Assembly (NCBI GenBank): GCA_003696675.1
Contig: RFGH01000175.1
Coordinates: 1 to 44,481, forward strand
Reading direction: 5' to 3'
Source: Planctomycetota bacterium
GTDB taxonomy: Bacteria > Planctomycetota > Phycisphaerae > Phycisphaerales > UBA1924
Length of the DNA: 44,481 nt
Shown: in pieces, positions 34,731-44,125 of the stretch
How positions within the stretch are numbered: the stretch's first letter is position 1
Layout of the letters: each line of letters begins with the position of its first letter
Translations under genes and position numbers: made by a program
Notes under the pieces: model-generated
What the model saw: only the letters and a program-made list of their open reading frames with translations
Databases searched by the model: none
What the model was told of the DNA's origin: nothing

Positions 34731-35885
34731 ATGATCCCCCTCGGAACAGACCGACCGCTCCGCAGACGCCCCGCCGTCACGCCCGCGATCATCTCGATCA
34801 ATGTCGGGGTGTTCGCCGCCATGCTCGTCATCCAGGCGATCGATCCGGAGACCGCCCGCCGCTTGCAGGCCACCGGGTGGGTCGGGCACGGAGATCACGA
34901 CTGGTATCGCTTCATCACCAGCGCGTTCCAGCACGCCGGCTTCCTGCACATCCTGGGCAACATGCTCTTCCTCTGGGTGTTCGGACCGCCGGTTGAGGAC
35001 CGCTTCGGGCGGCTCGGTTTCGCGGCTTTCTACCTCGCCGGTGCCGTCTTTTCAGGGCTTGTGCATGTTGCGTCCGAGACCGCGCCCGCGGTGGGGGCCT
35101 CCGGCGCCATCGCCGGTGTCACCGGGGCGTTTATGGTCCTGTTCCCGCTGACCCGCGTCCGCACCCTGATGATCTTCGGACTCATCGGTCTGCTGATGGT
35201 CCCGTCGTGGTTCTTCATCGGGCTGAAGATCGCCTTCGACCTCTTCGCCCAGGGTTTCCGCAATGACAATGTCGCCAACATGGCCCATCTCGGCGGTTAC
35301 GCCTACGGCATCGCTGTCGCCCTGATCCTTCTGTGGACCGGCGTGCTCAACCGCGAACCCTACGATCTCTTCTCCCTGCTCCGGCACCGCCACCGACGCC
35401 GCCAGTTTCGTGCGGCCGCCGCCGGCGCACCTTCGCGTCCGCACGCCGCAGTCCGCACCGTACCGGCCGACCCCGAATCCGACGAGCTGGCGGAGCGACG
35501 CGCCCGCGTCTCGGCACTGATCGCCCAGGACCGGCTTGAAGAAGCCGCCGACGCCTACGAAGCACTCACCGACGCTTTCGCCCACCGCCCGCACGCCGGC
35601 ACGCTCTCGCGCGACGCTCAGCTGCGCCTCGTCGCCCACCTGCTCTCGGCCGACCGCCGCCGGCTCGCGGCCCGGGCGCTCGAAGGCTTCGTCGCCACCT
35701 ACCCCAACGACGCCGAGCGGGACGCGCTGCTCGTGCTGCTCGGGCGGCTCTACGCCCGGGACCTCGGCAACGCCCGCCGCGCACGCGAGCTGCTCACCCC
35801 GATCGCAAGGCAGGAAGCCAACGAGGAAGCGCGGGACCTCGCCCGCGAGGAACTGGCCGCACTCGGCCCGGAGGAACAGCCATGA
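34731..35885 (+). CDS. Rhomboid-family intramembrane serine protease with C-terminal helical repeat
   Basis: 384 residues. Rhomboid signatures: the ITSAFQHAGFLHILGNMLFL block (helix 2), catalytic Ser in VGASGAIAG near residue 122 and catalytic His in ANMAHLGGYAYG near 185. Six membrane helices are likely between 17 and 208. An Arg-rich junction (RHRHRRR) follows, and from about 245 to the end the protein is a soluble TPR-like helical domain (LEEAADAYEALTDAF, LAARALEGFVATYP). The target is unknown. Its TGA overlaps the ATG of trpF. It is divergent from gltA. Confidence 0.9.
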   Translation: MIPLGTDRPLRRRPAVTPAIISINVGVFAAMLVIQAIDPETARRLQATGWVGHGDHDWYRFITSAFQHAGFLHILGNMLFLWVFGPPVEDRFGRLGFAAFYLAGAVFSGLVHVASETAPAVGASGAIAGVTGAFMVLFPLTRVRTLMIFGLIGLLMVPSWFFIGLKIAFDLFAQGFRNDNVANMAHLGGYAYGIAVALILLWTGVLNREPYDLFSLLRHRHRRRQFRAAAAGAPSRPHAAVRTVPADPESDELAERRARVSALIAQDRLEEAADAYEALTDAFAHRPHAGTLSRDAQLRLVAHLLSADRRRLAARALEGFVATYPNDAERDALLVLLGRLYARDLGNARRARELLTPIARQEANEEARDLAREELAALGPEEQP

Positions 35886-36520
35886 ACCCACGCACCCGGA
35901 TCAAAGTCTGCGGCATCACCAACCCCGACGACGCGGCCGCCGCGATCGAGTTCGGCGCCGACGCCCTGGGCTTCATCTTCGTCGAGGACACGCCGCGGTT
36001 CATCGATCCCGAGGACGCCGCCGACATCCTCCACGCCCTCCCGCCGTTCGTCTCCGGCGTGGGCGTCGTCCGGGATCTCGATGTCGATGCGTTCTGCGAG
36101 ATCGAGCAGATCTGCCCCTGCCCGGTCATGCAGCTCCACGGCAAGGAGTCGGAAAAGACCGTCGTCGCGTGCGGGCCTGGTGTCGTCAAGGCCTTCAAGT
36201 ACGACCGCGCCACCATCAAGTCCCAGCTCGAACGCTGGGCCAAAGTCGACGAGGTCGACGCCCTCTTGATCGATGGCTCCGACGGCGGAGCCGGAGAAGC
36301 CTTCGACTGGTCCGAACTCGCCGCACATCTCGACGGATTCGATGCAAAGCCGGTGATCATCGCCGGCGGGCTTACGCCGGACAATGTCGGCGATGCCATC
36401 CGCACCCTCCGCCCCTATGCGGTCGATGTATCGACCGGTGTCGAGCGAGAACCCGGCCGAAAGGATCACCAGAAGATCGCCGCGTTCATCGAAGCGGTCC
36501 GTATCGCCGACGGGTCCTGA
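35882..36520 (+). CDS. trpF: Phosphoribosylanthranilate isomerase
   Basis: 212 residues. The catalytic Cys lies in RIKVCGITNPDDA and the general acid Asp region in LLIDGSDGGAGEAFDW; the phosphate-binding IIAGGLTPDNVGDAI and VDVSTGVEREPGRKD close the TIM barrel. It catalyses the Amadori step of tryptophan synthesis. The ATG overlaps the rhomboid stop (ATGA). No other trp gene is in the window. It ends four bases before the convergent aroK. Confidence 0.96.
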   Translation: MNPRTRIKVCGITNPDDAAAAIEFGADALGFIFVEDTPRFIDPEDAADILHALPPFVSGVGVVRDLDVDAFCEIEQICPCPVMQLHGKESEKTVVACGPGVVKAFKYDRATIKSQLERWAKVDEVDALLIDGSDGGAGEAFDWSELAAHLDGFDAKPVIIAGGLTPDNVGDAIRTLRPYAVDVSTGVEREPGRKDHQKIAAFIEAVRIADGS

Positions 36521-36524
36521 TTCC

Positions 36525-37070
36525 TCACATCGCCCACGAACGCAGCATCGCATACGCCGCATCCTCACCGACGCCGTCGAGGTGCAGCACCGCATCCGCC
36601 AGCTCGCGGTACAAAGGATCCCGCCGTTCGAACAGGGGCCCGATCTCAGCGATCGGGTCGTCGCCCAGCAGCGCCGGGCGATCCGGCCCGCCGACCAACG
36701 ACAGACGCGCGCTGAGGGTCGCGGGCGTCGCCCGCAGATACAGCAGCCGCACGCTCCCCGCCGCGCCCCGCTCGCGGAGCGCATCCGCGGCCCCCGGCGC
36801 GGTGGGCGTCCCGCCGCCCAACGCCAGCACGCCCGGCCGCTGATCCAACGCCGCCTCCAGCGATTCGGTCTCCGCGATGCGGAACCGCTCCTCGCCCACC
36901 GAACGCAACGCCTCCCCCGGCGATGCGCATCCCAACGCCGCGGCCGTCCGGTCGTCGAGATCCACGAACGACCGCCCGAGATCCGACGCGAGCCGCGCGC
37001 CGAGCGTCGACTTGCCGGACCCCCTCAGTCCGAGCAGAACAATGGTGGGGGGGGTGTTCATGCCGCTCAT
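36525..37070 (-). CDS. aroK: Shikimate kinase
   Basis: 181 residues from ATG 37070 (an alternative is ATG 37061). Walker A GLRGSGKST, the shikimate-binding DLD (VDLDDRTA), FR-x-x-E (ERFRIAETE), GGG (ALGGGTPT) and the lid Arg near SLVGGPDRPALL are all present. It phosphorylates shikimate in the aromatic pathway that also feeds trpF next door. The ATGA overlaps the stop of the AsmA-like gene, so it is translationally coupled behind it. Confidence 0.92.
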   Translation of the reverse strand: MSGMNTPPTIVLLGLRGSGKSTLGARLASDLGRSFVDLDDRTAAALGCASPGEALRSVGEERFRIAETESLEAALDQRPGVLALGGGTPTAPGAADALRERGAAGSVRLLYLRATPATLSARLSLVGGPDRPALLGDDPIAEIGPLFERRDPLYRELADAVLHLDGVGEDAAYAMLRSWAM

Positions 37071-38650
37071 CCGCCGATCCCGAGGGGTTGCACCGTGACC
37101 TTGGGGGCCCGCAAACTGCCGCGGATACGGTACTTCAGCACCTGATCGGTCAGTTTGCCCAGCAGGTCGCCGACTTTTCCCAGTTTGTTCTGGATCGCCT
37201 CGACCGGGCCGCCGTTGACCGAAAAATCCAGCGAACCCGAGAATCCCAGCGTCCCGGAGCCCCTCGCGTGCAGCGCGGGCGTGCGGAACTCGAAGTTGTT
37301 CAGCGTGACGCCCTCCGGCGACAGCGTCATCGGGCTCGAGAACGAATCGCGGAAGGTCGCACCGCCGGTCAGCCCTGTCACCTCCATCACCCGCACCAAG
37401 TCAGAAATCACCGGAATGTTGACCAGCCGCCCCTCGCGCACATCGATCTGCCCAGATCCGGACAGGCCCGCCCTGGGATCGGTCATCGGGAATCGCACCG
37501 TGCCCGTCGTGCTGACGATCCCCGCCATCTTCGGCGGTTGATCGGTCGGCCTGGCCGCCAGCAACTCACGCAGACGCATGTCCGAAGCCATCCACTCGAC
37601 ACGCGCATCGCCACCCAGCACGATCCGCCCGCTCGCGGTCATCCGCCCGCCCAGGGTCGACATCGTCAGATCCCGCAGATCCACCACGCCGGACGACATC
37701 CCCGCCCGCACGCCCACGGAATCCAGCGGGATCTGGTACTCCCCGAACACCCCGCGTCCGCGATCCAGCGACGCCTCCAGGTCAAGCTCCGCCGAGCTCG
37801 GCGAAAGCAGCGGCACCCGCCCCGTCACCGTCGCCCGCACCGCCCCGCGCAACTGATACCGCCCGATCAACGCGGCCAGCTGCGGCGGCAGCGTCGTCGC
37901 CGTCGCCTCGTCCAGTGCAGCCTCCGCAACCACCCGGTTGAGCGCCAGGTCGAATGTCTCAATGTTGATCCGCCCGTCGACATCCAGCCGCAGCCCCGGC
38001 GCTCGCCCCGAGGTCAGATCCAGTTCGTACCACCCCGATCCGGCGTCCGTCGCCGGCACGATGTCCAGATCCGCCGCCAGCGCGTCCAGACGCATCGGCG
38101 CGCTCCCGTCGCCCGCGTCATACACCAGGTCAATCCCGCTGATCGCGATCTTCTGCAGCACCAGCACGCTGTCGAGCCGGAACTCAGGCTTCGCGGCCGT
38201 CTCGCTCCGCACCCGCTCGGTCGGCTCCACCAGCGGCGAAAGCCCCCGCAGCCCGCCCGTCGATGCATCCCGGATCAGGTTCACCGCCCCGTTGCTCAAC
38301 TCCAGCCGGGCCACCCGGATCGGCCGGCCCACCTTCGGCGTCTCGCCCAGCACGACGACCATCTTGCCCAGATCGAGCACATCGGTCCCGTCAGCCGCCG
38401 TCAGCCGCACCCCACCCAGCGTGATCGTGTACGGCGGGTCATACCGGATCGTCTCGAACGACAAGTCCGGGACCAGGTGCGTGTTCGCCACACCGACCAC
38501 CTGCGCGCCGAGATAGTCCAGCAGGCGCGTCTCCCCGCCGACCACCCGCTTGAGCGAACCAGGCTTGAGCACGAAGAACGCCGCCGCTCCCCCGCCCACA
38601 AGAATCAGCAGCAGGAAGAGCACCCCGAAAACCATCAGGACCTTCTTCAT
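37067..38650 (-). CDS. AsmA/TamB-like envelope protein
   Basis: 527 residues. One N-terminal membrane anchor (about 4-28, VLMVFGVLFLLLILVGGGAA) followed by a long beta-rich periplasmic part with many short strands and Gly turns, as in AsmA-like/DUF748 proteins. The C-terminal portion has the AsmA_2-type look: GTVRFPMTDPRAGLSGSGQID, then DLVRVMEVTGLTGG and RIRGSLRAPKVTVQPLG. Relatives form hydrophobic grooves that move phospholipid to the outer membrane. AGGAT lies six bases before ATG 38650. It leads the two-gene unit with aroK. Confidence 0.8.
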   Translation of the reverse strand: MKKVLMVFGVLFLLLILVGGGAAAFFVLKPGSLKRVVGGETRLLDYLGAQVVGVANTHLVPDLSFETIRYDPPYTITLGGVRLTAADGTDVLDLGKMVVVLGETPKVGRPIRVARLELSNGAVNLIRDASTGGLRGLSPLVEPTERVRSETAAKPEFRLDSVLVLQKIAISGIDLVYDAGDGSAPMRLDALAADLDIVPATDAGSGWYELDLTSGRAPGLRLDVDGRINIETFDLALNRVVAEAALDEATATTLPPQLAALIGRYQLRGAVRATVTGRVPLLSPSSAELDLEASLDRGRGVFGEYQIPLDSVGVRAGMSSGVVDLRDLTMSTLGGRMTASGRIVLGGDARVEWMASDMRLRELLAARPTDQPPKMAGIVSTTGTVRFPMTDPRAGLSGSGQIDVREGRLVNIPVISDLVRVMEVTGLTGGATFRDSFSSPMTLSPEGVTLNNFEFRTPALHARGSGTLGFSGSLDFSVNGGPVEAIQNKLGKVGDLLGKLTDQVLKYRIRGSLRAPKVTVQPLGIGG

Positions 38651-38735
38651 GCCGGATCCTACGGACCGGGTCAGTCATCGGATTGAAAAAGCCGGGCAAA
38701 CACCGACTTGAAGCGATCTTGATTGCTGATGGCGA

Positions 38736-39290
38736 TCAGACGCGGGAGATGTACGAACCGTCCGCGGTCGACACCTTGATCCGCTCGCCCACCTCGATGA
38801 AGGGGGGCACGCGGGTCTTCAGCCCCGTGTCGCATTCGGCTTCCTTCAGCTGGTTCGTCGCCGTCGCGCCCTTGATCCCCGGGGGGGTCGCGGTCACCGT
38901 CACCTCCACCGACGACGGCAGCTCGATCAGCACCGGGTTGCCCTCGAGCATCAGCACCGTGGTCTGGGCGTTCGGCGCGAGGAACTTGAGCGCATCGCCC
39001 AGCACCTCGGGCGGGAGCACGATCTGGTCGTAGTTCTCCGTGTCCATGAAGGTCGCACCATCCGTATCGGAGTACAGATACTCCATCGTCCGACGATCAA
39101 GATCGATCGATTCGATGTCGTCCGCCGGGTTCATCCGACGCTCCAGCAGATTTCCGGCCACGATGTCCTTGATCTTGAGCTGCACGAACGCACGCAGATT
39201 GCCCGGCGTGCGGTGCTCCGTCGAGTGAACCACATATACCTTGCCGTCCATCCGGATCGCGTTGCCGGGACGAAGATCGCCTGCCTTCAT
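38736..39290 (-). CDS. Elongation factor P paralogue lacking the tip lysine
   Basis: 184 residues with all three EF-P domains: N-terminal KOW-like (MKAGDLRPGNAIRMDGKVYV), middle (LDRRTMEYLYSD) and C-terminal OB fold (ATPPGIKGATATNQLKEAE, ending GSYISRV). The loop that reaches the peptidyl-transferase centre reads TPGNLRAF: position 31, which carries the modified Lys in most EF-P, is Asn here. The neighbouring copy at 39341 keeps PGKGPAY. So this copy either works without Lys modification or does a different job. It lies 50 bp downstream of the other copy. Its ribosome binding site is weak (AGAAAGAG). Confidence 0.9.
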   Translation of the reverse strand: MKAGDLRPGNAIRMDGKVYVVHSTEHRTPGNLRAFVQLKIKDIVAGNLLERRMNPADDIESIDLDRRTMEYLYSDTDGATFMDTENYDQIVLPPEVLGDALKFLAPNAQTTVLMLEGNPVLIELPSSVEVTVTATPPGIKGATATNQLKEAECDTGLKTRVPPFIEVGERIKVSTADGSYISRV

Positions 39291-39340
39291 TTTGGGTTTC
39301 TCGCTCTTTCTGCGGGGTTGTAACTGGACACTCGTCAGTC

Positions 39341-39898
39341 TCAGACGCGGGAGATGTACGAACCATCCTCCGTCGAGACCTTGATCTTTTCACCGGTCGT
39401 GATGAACGGCGGCACACGGGTCTTCAGCCCCGTGTCGCATTCGGCTTCCTTGAGCTGGTTTGTCGCCGTCGCCCCCTTGATCCCCGGCGCCGTCTCCGTC
39501 ACGGTCACTTCCACCGCCGCCGGCAGCTCCACCAGCACCGGACGCTCATCGTGCACCAGCACCGTGCAGGTCGCGTTCGGGGCCAGGTACAGCAACGCAT
39601 CGCCCAGGATCTCCTTGCCCAACTCGATCTGCTCGAACGATTCGGTGTCCATGAAGGTGCCCCCGCCCGCCCCGTCGGCGTACAGGAACTCAAACTCACG
39701 CCGGTCCAAGGTCGCCCCCTCCACCGAATCGGACGAGTTGAACCGCTTTTCCGTCGTCCCCGACCCGTCGATCGCCCGCATCTTCGCCTGCACATACGCC
39801 GGGCCCTTCCCGGGCTTCACATGCTCCGTCTTCATGACCACATACAGCTTGCCGTCCATCTTCACGGCCGTGCCCGGACGCAGATCGTTGACTTTCAC
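39341..39898 (-). CDS. efp: Elongation factor P (canonical copy)
   Basis: 185 residues from GTG 39898; the frame open to 39961 has no support. The tip loop is EHVKPGKGPAY with Lys31, as in standard EF-P, which relieves stalling at polyproline. The three-domain layout and C-terminal TAPGIKGATATNQLKEAECD are typical. GAGAGAG lies about five bases before the GTG. Which enzyme, if any, modifies Lys31 is not visible in this window (no epmA/epmB or ymfI-like gene). It is divergent from the metallo-beta-lactamase gene, with 98 bp between. Confidence 0.94.
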   Translation of the reverse strand: MKVNDLRPGTAVKMDGKLYVVMKTEHVKPGKGPAYVQAKMRAIDGSGTTEKRFNSSDSVEGATLDRREFEFLYADGAGGGTFMDTESFEQIELGKEILGDALLYLAPNATCTVLVHDERPVLVELPAAVEVTVTETAPGIKGATATNQLKEAECDTGLKTRVPPFITTGEKIKVSTEDGSYISRV

Positions 39899-39996
39899 GG
39901 GGACTCTCTCGTTCGTCGCGGGGGGAATCTTCAGGAAACGCGGGCGGTATGCTATTCCCAAGCCCCCCCGGGGGTATCCACACGGAGAAGAACCAA

Positions 39997-41046
39997 ATGA
40001 CGACCACCCACGGCGCCACCCCCGGAATGATGACTCGCCGCGACGCCATCCTCACCGGGGCCGGCCTCGCCGCAGGGCTCCTCCTGGCACCCGCCGCCGC
40101 CCGGGCCGCCCGCCCCTCGCTCGTCCGGTCCGATGCCGACACCTTCTTCCCATGGAAGGAACTCGCTCCCGGCATCCAGGGCATCGCCGATCCAGAGACC
40201 GGCGGCAACACCCTGCTCGTCACCTCCAATGGCCAGGGCCTCCTCAGCGACACCAAGTTCCCCGCCATCGGCAAGGCCCTGCTCCGCGAGGGCCAGCGCG
40301 CCGGCGTCAAACTCCGCTACGCCGTCAACACACACCACCACGGCGACCACACCGGCGGCAACCACGCCTTCAACACCGCCGGCATCACCCTCATCGCCCA
40401 CAAGAAAGCCGAGCCGCGCATCCTCGACAACATGCAGCAATACATCGGCGGCGTCACCGGCGGCACCCGCTTCGTCGGCGCCCTCGATCGCCCCACCCAG
40501 GCCATCGTTCTCGACGAAGCCGGCGAGCTGACCTCCAAGCTTGCCACCATGGATGCCACCAACTGGGGCCCCACCGAACTCATGCCCTCGGACGAGTACG
40601 AACTCAAAGTCGGCGACGCCGCCGTCCTTCTCCATCACTTCGCCCGCGCCTCGCACACCGATAACGATGTCATCGTCCGCGTCAATGACAACCAGGTCAT
40701 CCACACCGGCGACCTCGTCTTCAGCGGCCTGCATCCCTACTTCGATCCCACCGCCGGCGTCACCGCCCGAGGCTGGATCGCCACACTCCGCGAGGTCCGC
40801 GCCCTGTGTAAGCCCGACACCGTCGTCCTCCCCGGCCACGGCCCCGTCGGCGGACCCGGCATCATCGACGCCCAACGCGCCTACCTCGAACGCCTCATCG
40901 ATGCCGTCCAGAAGGAAATCGACGCCGGCAAGTCCGAGGACGAAACCGCAGAAATGTCCTGGGACTTCATGAACGGCCTCGGCTTCGAGCAGGTCCGCGC
41001 CCGCGCCATCCGCGCTGTCTACAACGAACTCAAGGGCGACGACTGA
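39997..41046 (+). CDS. Tat-exported metallo-beta-lactamase-fold hydrolase
   Basis: 349 residues from ATG 39997, with GGAGAAG nine bases upstream. A Tat signal opens the protein: TRRDAILTGAGLAAGLLLA and cleavage near ARA-ARPS. The zinc motif HHHGDH lies at about 112-117, with further ligands in ASHTDND, HTGDLVF and LPGHGP. The closest look is the periplasmic quinoprotein-relay/cyclase-like group of the fold, but the substrate is unknown. In a Tat substrate, folding and metal loading would precede export. The last 28 bases overlap the convergent DUF389 gene. Confidence 0.87.
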   Translation: MTTTHGATPGMMTRRDAILTGAGLAAGLLLAPAAARAARPSLVRSDADTFFPWKELAPGIQGIADPETGGNTLLVTSNGQGLLSDTKFPAIGKALLREGQRAGVKLRYAVNTHHHGDHTGGNHAFNTAGITLIAHKKAEPRILDNMQQYIGGVTGGTRFVGALDRPTQAIVLDEAGELTSKLATMDATNWGPTELMPSDEYELKVGDAAVLLHHFARASHTDNDVIVRVNDNQVIHTGDLVFSGLHPYFDPTAGVTARGWIATLREVRALCKPDTVVLPGHGPVGGPGIIDAQRAYLERLIDAVQKEIDAGKSEDETAEMSWDFMNGLGFEQVRARAIRAVYNELKGDD

Positions 41047-42101
41047 GCCGGTTGCTCCGCCTCCGAAAGATCCTCGCCCTTCGACTTCGCCAGCACGATC
41101 AGCACCCCCAGCAGCACCAGCATCACCGTCCAGATGACCAGCGCCCGCACGCTCGCCGCACGGGCGCGGTCCTTCTCGTACCACGCGGTCGGCCGCACGC
41201 CCTGCACCAGCAGCACCGCCATCGCGCTCAGGTTGATGCACACGATGTTCGTCGCCGCCAGGATCGCCGCCCGCCCCGCGTCCGCCCAGTTCCCGTCCCC
41301 CAACAGCATCCCGCACGCCGCCGTCGGCGGCAGCAGCGCCACCGCCACCATCACACCCACGATCGCCGCCGGCGCCCCCGTCGTGAACGCGATCGCACCC
41401 GCAGCCCCCGAGCACAACGCCACCAGAATGTCCCCCAGGTCCACCGCCGTCCGCGCCTGAATCTCCCCGATCGTCGGGTCCACCTCCATCACCAGCCCGA
41501 ACACCGCCGCCATCGCCAGCGCCTGAGCCAGCCCGATCAGGTTCGACCTCACCGCCGAGCGGATCAGCTTCAGATCGCCCAGCGTCGTCCCCAGCGCCAA
41601 CGCCGTATTCGGCCCCAGCAGCGGCGCGATCACCATCGCCCCGATGATGATTGCCGGCGAGTTCTTCACCAGCCCCACGCACGCCACCAGCGTCGCCAGC
41701 GCCACCATGATCAGGAACACCGGCCCCGTCTTCGCCGACCCGCGGATGTCCTCCTCCAGCTCCTCCCGCGACACCCGACCGAACCGCGGCGACCACTTCG
41801 GGTCCTCCTCCCCATCGCTCGGAACCCCGTTCTGATCAGACTCATCCGGATCCGGAAGCTTCGGATGCGTCGCCTCCACCGGCAGCAGCACCAGCCGGAA
41901 ACCATCCTCCTCCCCGAAACGCTCCTGCAGCTTGTCCGACAAAGGCTCGACCGCCTGCGAACGGATGATCACCGTCGTCAGACGGAACCCGTCATCAAGA
42001 TCCGTGTGCCACCGATCCGGCGGCGAAGCATCGTCCAGCACCGCCGCCAGGTCCTCCGACAAGTCCGCGGCCAGCACGATCTGGATCAGTCGAAGCGACA
42101 T
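41019..42101 (-). CDS. DUF389 membrane protein
   Basis: 360 residues. The N-terminal 105 residues are soluble (ferredoxin-like DUF389 N-domain), followed by an acidic linker (DPDESDQNG, GEEDPK). From about 125 there are six membrane segments with the family core SPAIIIGAMVIAPLLGPNTA and VALLPPTAACGM. The family is widespread with unknown function. GAGGTG lies five bases before ATG 42101. It shares 28 bp with the convergent metallo-hydrolase gene. Confidence 0.9.
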   Translation of the reverse strand: MSLRLIQIVLAADLSEDLAAVLDDASPPDRWHTDLDDGFRLTTVIIRSQAVEPLSDKLQERFGEEDGFRLVLLPVEATHPKLPDPDESDQNGVPSDGEEDPKWSPRFGRVSREELEEDIRGSAKTGPVFLIMVALATLVACVGLVKNSPAIIIGAMVIAPLLGPNTALALGTTLGDLKLIRSAVRSNLIGLAQALAMAAVFGLVMEVDPTIGEIQARTAVDLGDILVALCSGAAGAIAFTTGAPAAIVGVMVAVALLPPTAACGMLLGDGNWADAGRAAILAATNIVCINLSAMAVLLVQGVRPTAWYEKDRARAASVRALVIWTVMLVLLGVLIVLAKSKGEDLSEAEQPAQSSPLSSL

Positions 42102-42142
42102 GCAAACACCTCGCAGGATGCCATCGGCATCCGGATGAGACC

Positions 42143-44125
42143 CTAGTCGCCACGCACATCAAGCATGACCTCCGTGAGCAAATCCGTCAGAAGCAACTCC
42201 GCCCCCAACGGATTCACATGGTCGTCATCCGCATACAGCGGACGACCCTCCCAATCAATCAGCGGTGAGACGCCATCTGTCGAAGCGAAGAACGGTTCTG
42301 AGAGATCCACCAGCCGCACATTCGGCGACGCGATGGCTTCGAACCCCGCCCGCACCCGAGCGATGTCCGCCTCGTGCATGCCCCGCGTGATCCCTTCCGA
42401 CGGCAACGCCCGCCTCAGTAGGTGTGCCCGCATCCCCCGCTGTACAGGCGTTGTCCGCTGCCGCGGCACTTCCAGGAACACCCACAGCGTGATCCCTTCG
42501 CCCCCGAGTCGCTCCGCCAGCCGCTCAATGCCACCGGTCAGCAGCGCCAATGCGTCTTCGCCCCCCGCCCCGTCCACCGTCCGCACCACGGTCTTGTCCC
42601 GCGCATCGTGCGGCCCGTTCGGCCGACCATTCACCTGCACCGTCCAGCGTGCCACCAGCAACACATGCCGCACCCCGTGCTCGATCGCCCATGTCGCCAC
42701 CCGCTCATTCGCCGCAGCAGCACCCAGCCCACCGCTCGAAGACCACAGCCCCGGCACCGGCGTCGTCCCCGGACGAAGCCGCGCACGACCGCAGATCCCC
42801 AGTTCTTTCCCCAGCCGATCGATCACCGGGCTGATCGCGATCCCGTGACTGTCCCCCCATAACAGAAACACCGGATCGTCGCCCTCACGCCCGATCGGCG
42901 TCAGCAGATCCTCCACACGCCCCGCATCCGTCGCATTGTTCTGCCACGCACGATCGACACGCTCGGGATCGATGTGCGCCATCACCCGCTCGCCGAACCG
43001 CCCGCGCCAGCCGTCCGACTTCACAATCGCCAGGCAGATCACGACCGTCAGCGCCGCCGCCGCGAACGAAGCCACCACCACCCGCCCGAACCCCGTCCCC
43101 GGCTTGGACGCCCGGAAACGGTTCTCGACAAACCGCCACGACACATACGCCAGCACGAAACTGACCGGCACCACCGCCAGACGAACCCCCAGCGCCGGCT
43201 CATCCGGCCAGCTCCACGCCCGCGCCATCGCCAGCAATGGCCAGTGAACCAGATACAGCGAATACGAAACCAGCCCGATCCGCCGCAACGGCTCCCACGA
43301 CAGCACGCCGGCAATCCACGATTCCCGACGACCCCCCGCGAAAATCAGAAGACATGTACCAAGGCACGGCGCCAGCGCCGCCGCACCGGGAAACGGCGTC
43401 CCACGGGTATAGACGAACATCGGAACCGCCACAAGACCCAGCCCCGCCACGCCCGCCGTCGCGGCCGCCGCACGCCCCACCCGCCATGCCGGCGCCAGCG
43501 CCAGCATGCCGCCCAGCAACAACTCCCACGCCCGCGTCGGCAAGAGGTAAAAAGTCGCCTCCGGGTACGCCCGCAGCGTCAGCACGCTCAGCACAAACGA
43601 CACCAGGGCCGCGACCGCGAACGCCGGCAGCAGCAGCCCGCGGCGAATCTTCCACAGCAGCACCACCACAAACGGATGCACCAGATAAAACTGCTCCTCG
43701 ACCGCCAGCGACCACGTGTGCAGCAACCCGCGTAGGTCCGAGTTCACCGCGAAGTAATCCGTCGTTTGCCAGAACCGAATATTCGCCACCATGCACGCCT
43801 GCGCGATCGCGTCACGCGCCAGCGTCTCATACGAACGAGGATCCAGCAGCACCGCGCCCGCGGCCACCGTCGCCAGCGTCACCACCGTCGCCGCCGGCCA
43901 GATCCGCCGCAACCGACGCATCCAGAAGTTCTGAAAGCGGAACGTCCCCCGCTCCAGATCCGCCACGATCAGCCGGGTGATCAGAAACCCGGAGATCACA
44001 AAGAAGACATCCACCCCCACATAACCGCCCGGGAACGACAGCCCGGCATGAAAGAACAGCACCGCCAGCACCGCGATCGCCCGCAGCCCGTCGATGTCAG
44101 CGCGATAGCCCGGCCTCGTTACCAT
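42143..44125 (-). CDS. Acyltransferase-3 / SGNH fusion (OafA-like O-acetyltransferase)
   Basis: 660 residues. The N-terminal half is an acyltransferase-3 membrane domain with about ten helices, opening with ADIDGLRAIAVLAVLFFHAG (catalytic-type His) and containing LHTWSLAVEEQFYLVHP. The C-terminal half (about 400-660) is a periplasmic SGNH hydrolase: block I GDSHG near residue 423 and the catalytic block DDDHVNPLGA near 632. OafA-like proteins acetylate surface polysaccharides. No other surface-polysaccharide gene is adjacent in the window. It follows DUF389 upstream-to-downstream on the minus strand, with 41 bp between, and may share its transcript. Confidence 0.92.
   Translation of the reverse strand: MVTRPGYRADIDGLRAIAVLAVLFFHAGLSFPGGYVGVDVFFVISGFLITRLIVADLERGTFRFQNFWMRRLRRIWPAATVVTLATVAAGAVLLDPRSYETLARDAIAQACMVANIRFWQTTDYFAVNSDLRGLLHTWSLAVEEQFYLVHPFVVVLLWKIRRGLLLPAFAVAALVSFVLSVLTLRAYPEATFYLLPTRAWELLLGGMLALAPAWRVGRAAAATAGVAGLGLVAVPMFVYTRGTPFPGAAALAPCLGTCLLIFAGGRRESWIAGVLSWEPLRRIGLVSYSLYLVHWPLLAMARAWSWPDEPALGVRLAVVPVSFVLAYVSWRFVENRFRASKPGTGFGRVVVASFAAAALTVVICLAIVKSDGWRGRFGERVMAHIDPERVDRAWQNNATDAGRVEDLLTPIGREGDDPVFLLWGDSHGIAISPVIDRLGKELGICGRARLRPGTTPVPGLWSSSGGLGAAAANERVATWAIEHGVRHVLLVARWTVQVNGRPNGPHDARDKTVVRTVDGAGGEDALALLTGGIERLAERLGGEGITLWVFLEVPRQRTTPVQRGMRAHLLRRALPSEGITRGMHEADIARVRAGFEAIASPNVRLVDLSEPFFASTDGVSPLIDWEGRPLYADDDHVNPLGAELLLTDLLTEVMLDVRGD

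Noticed and set aside
39952-41796. 614-codon minus-strand frame opposite the metallo-hydrolase gene
   Set aside because: Gly/Ala/Asp-rich with no domain; the + strand has signal peptide, zinc motif and ribosome binding site.
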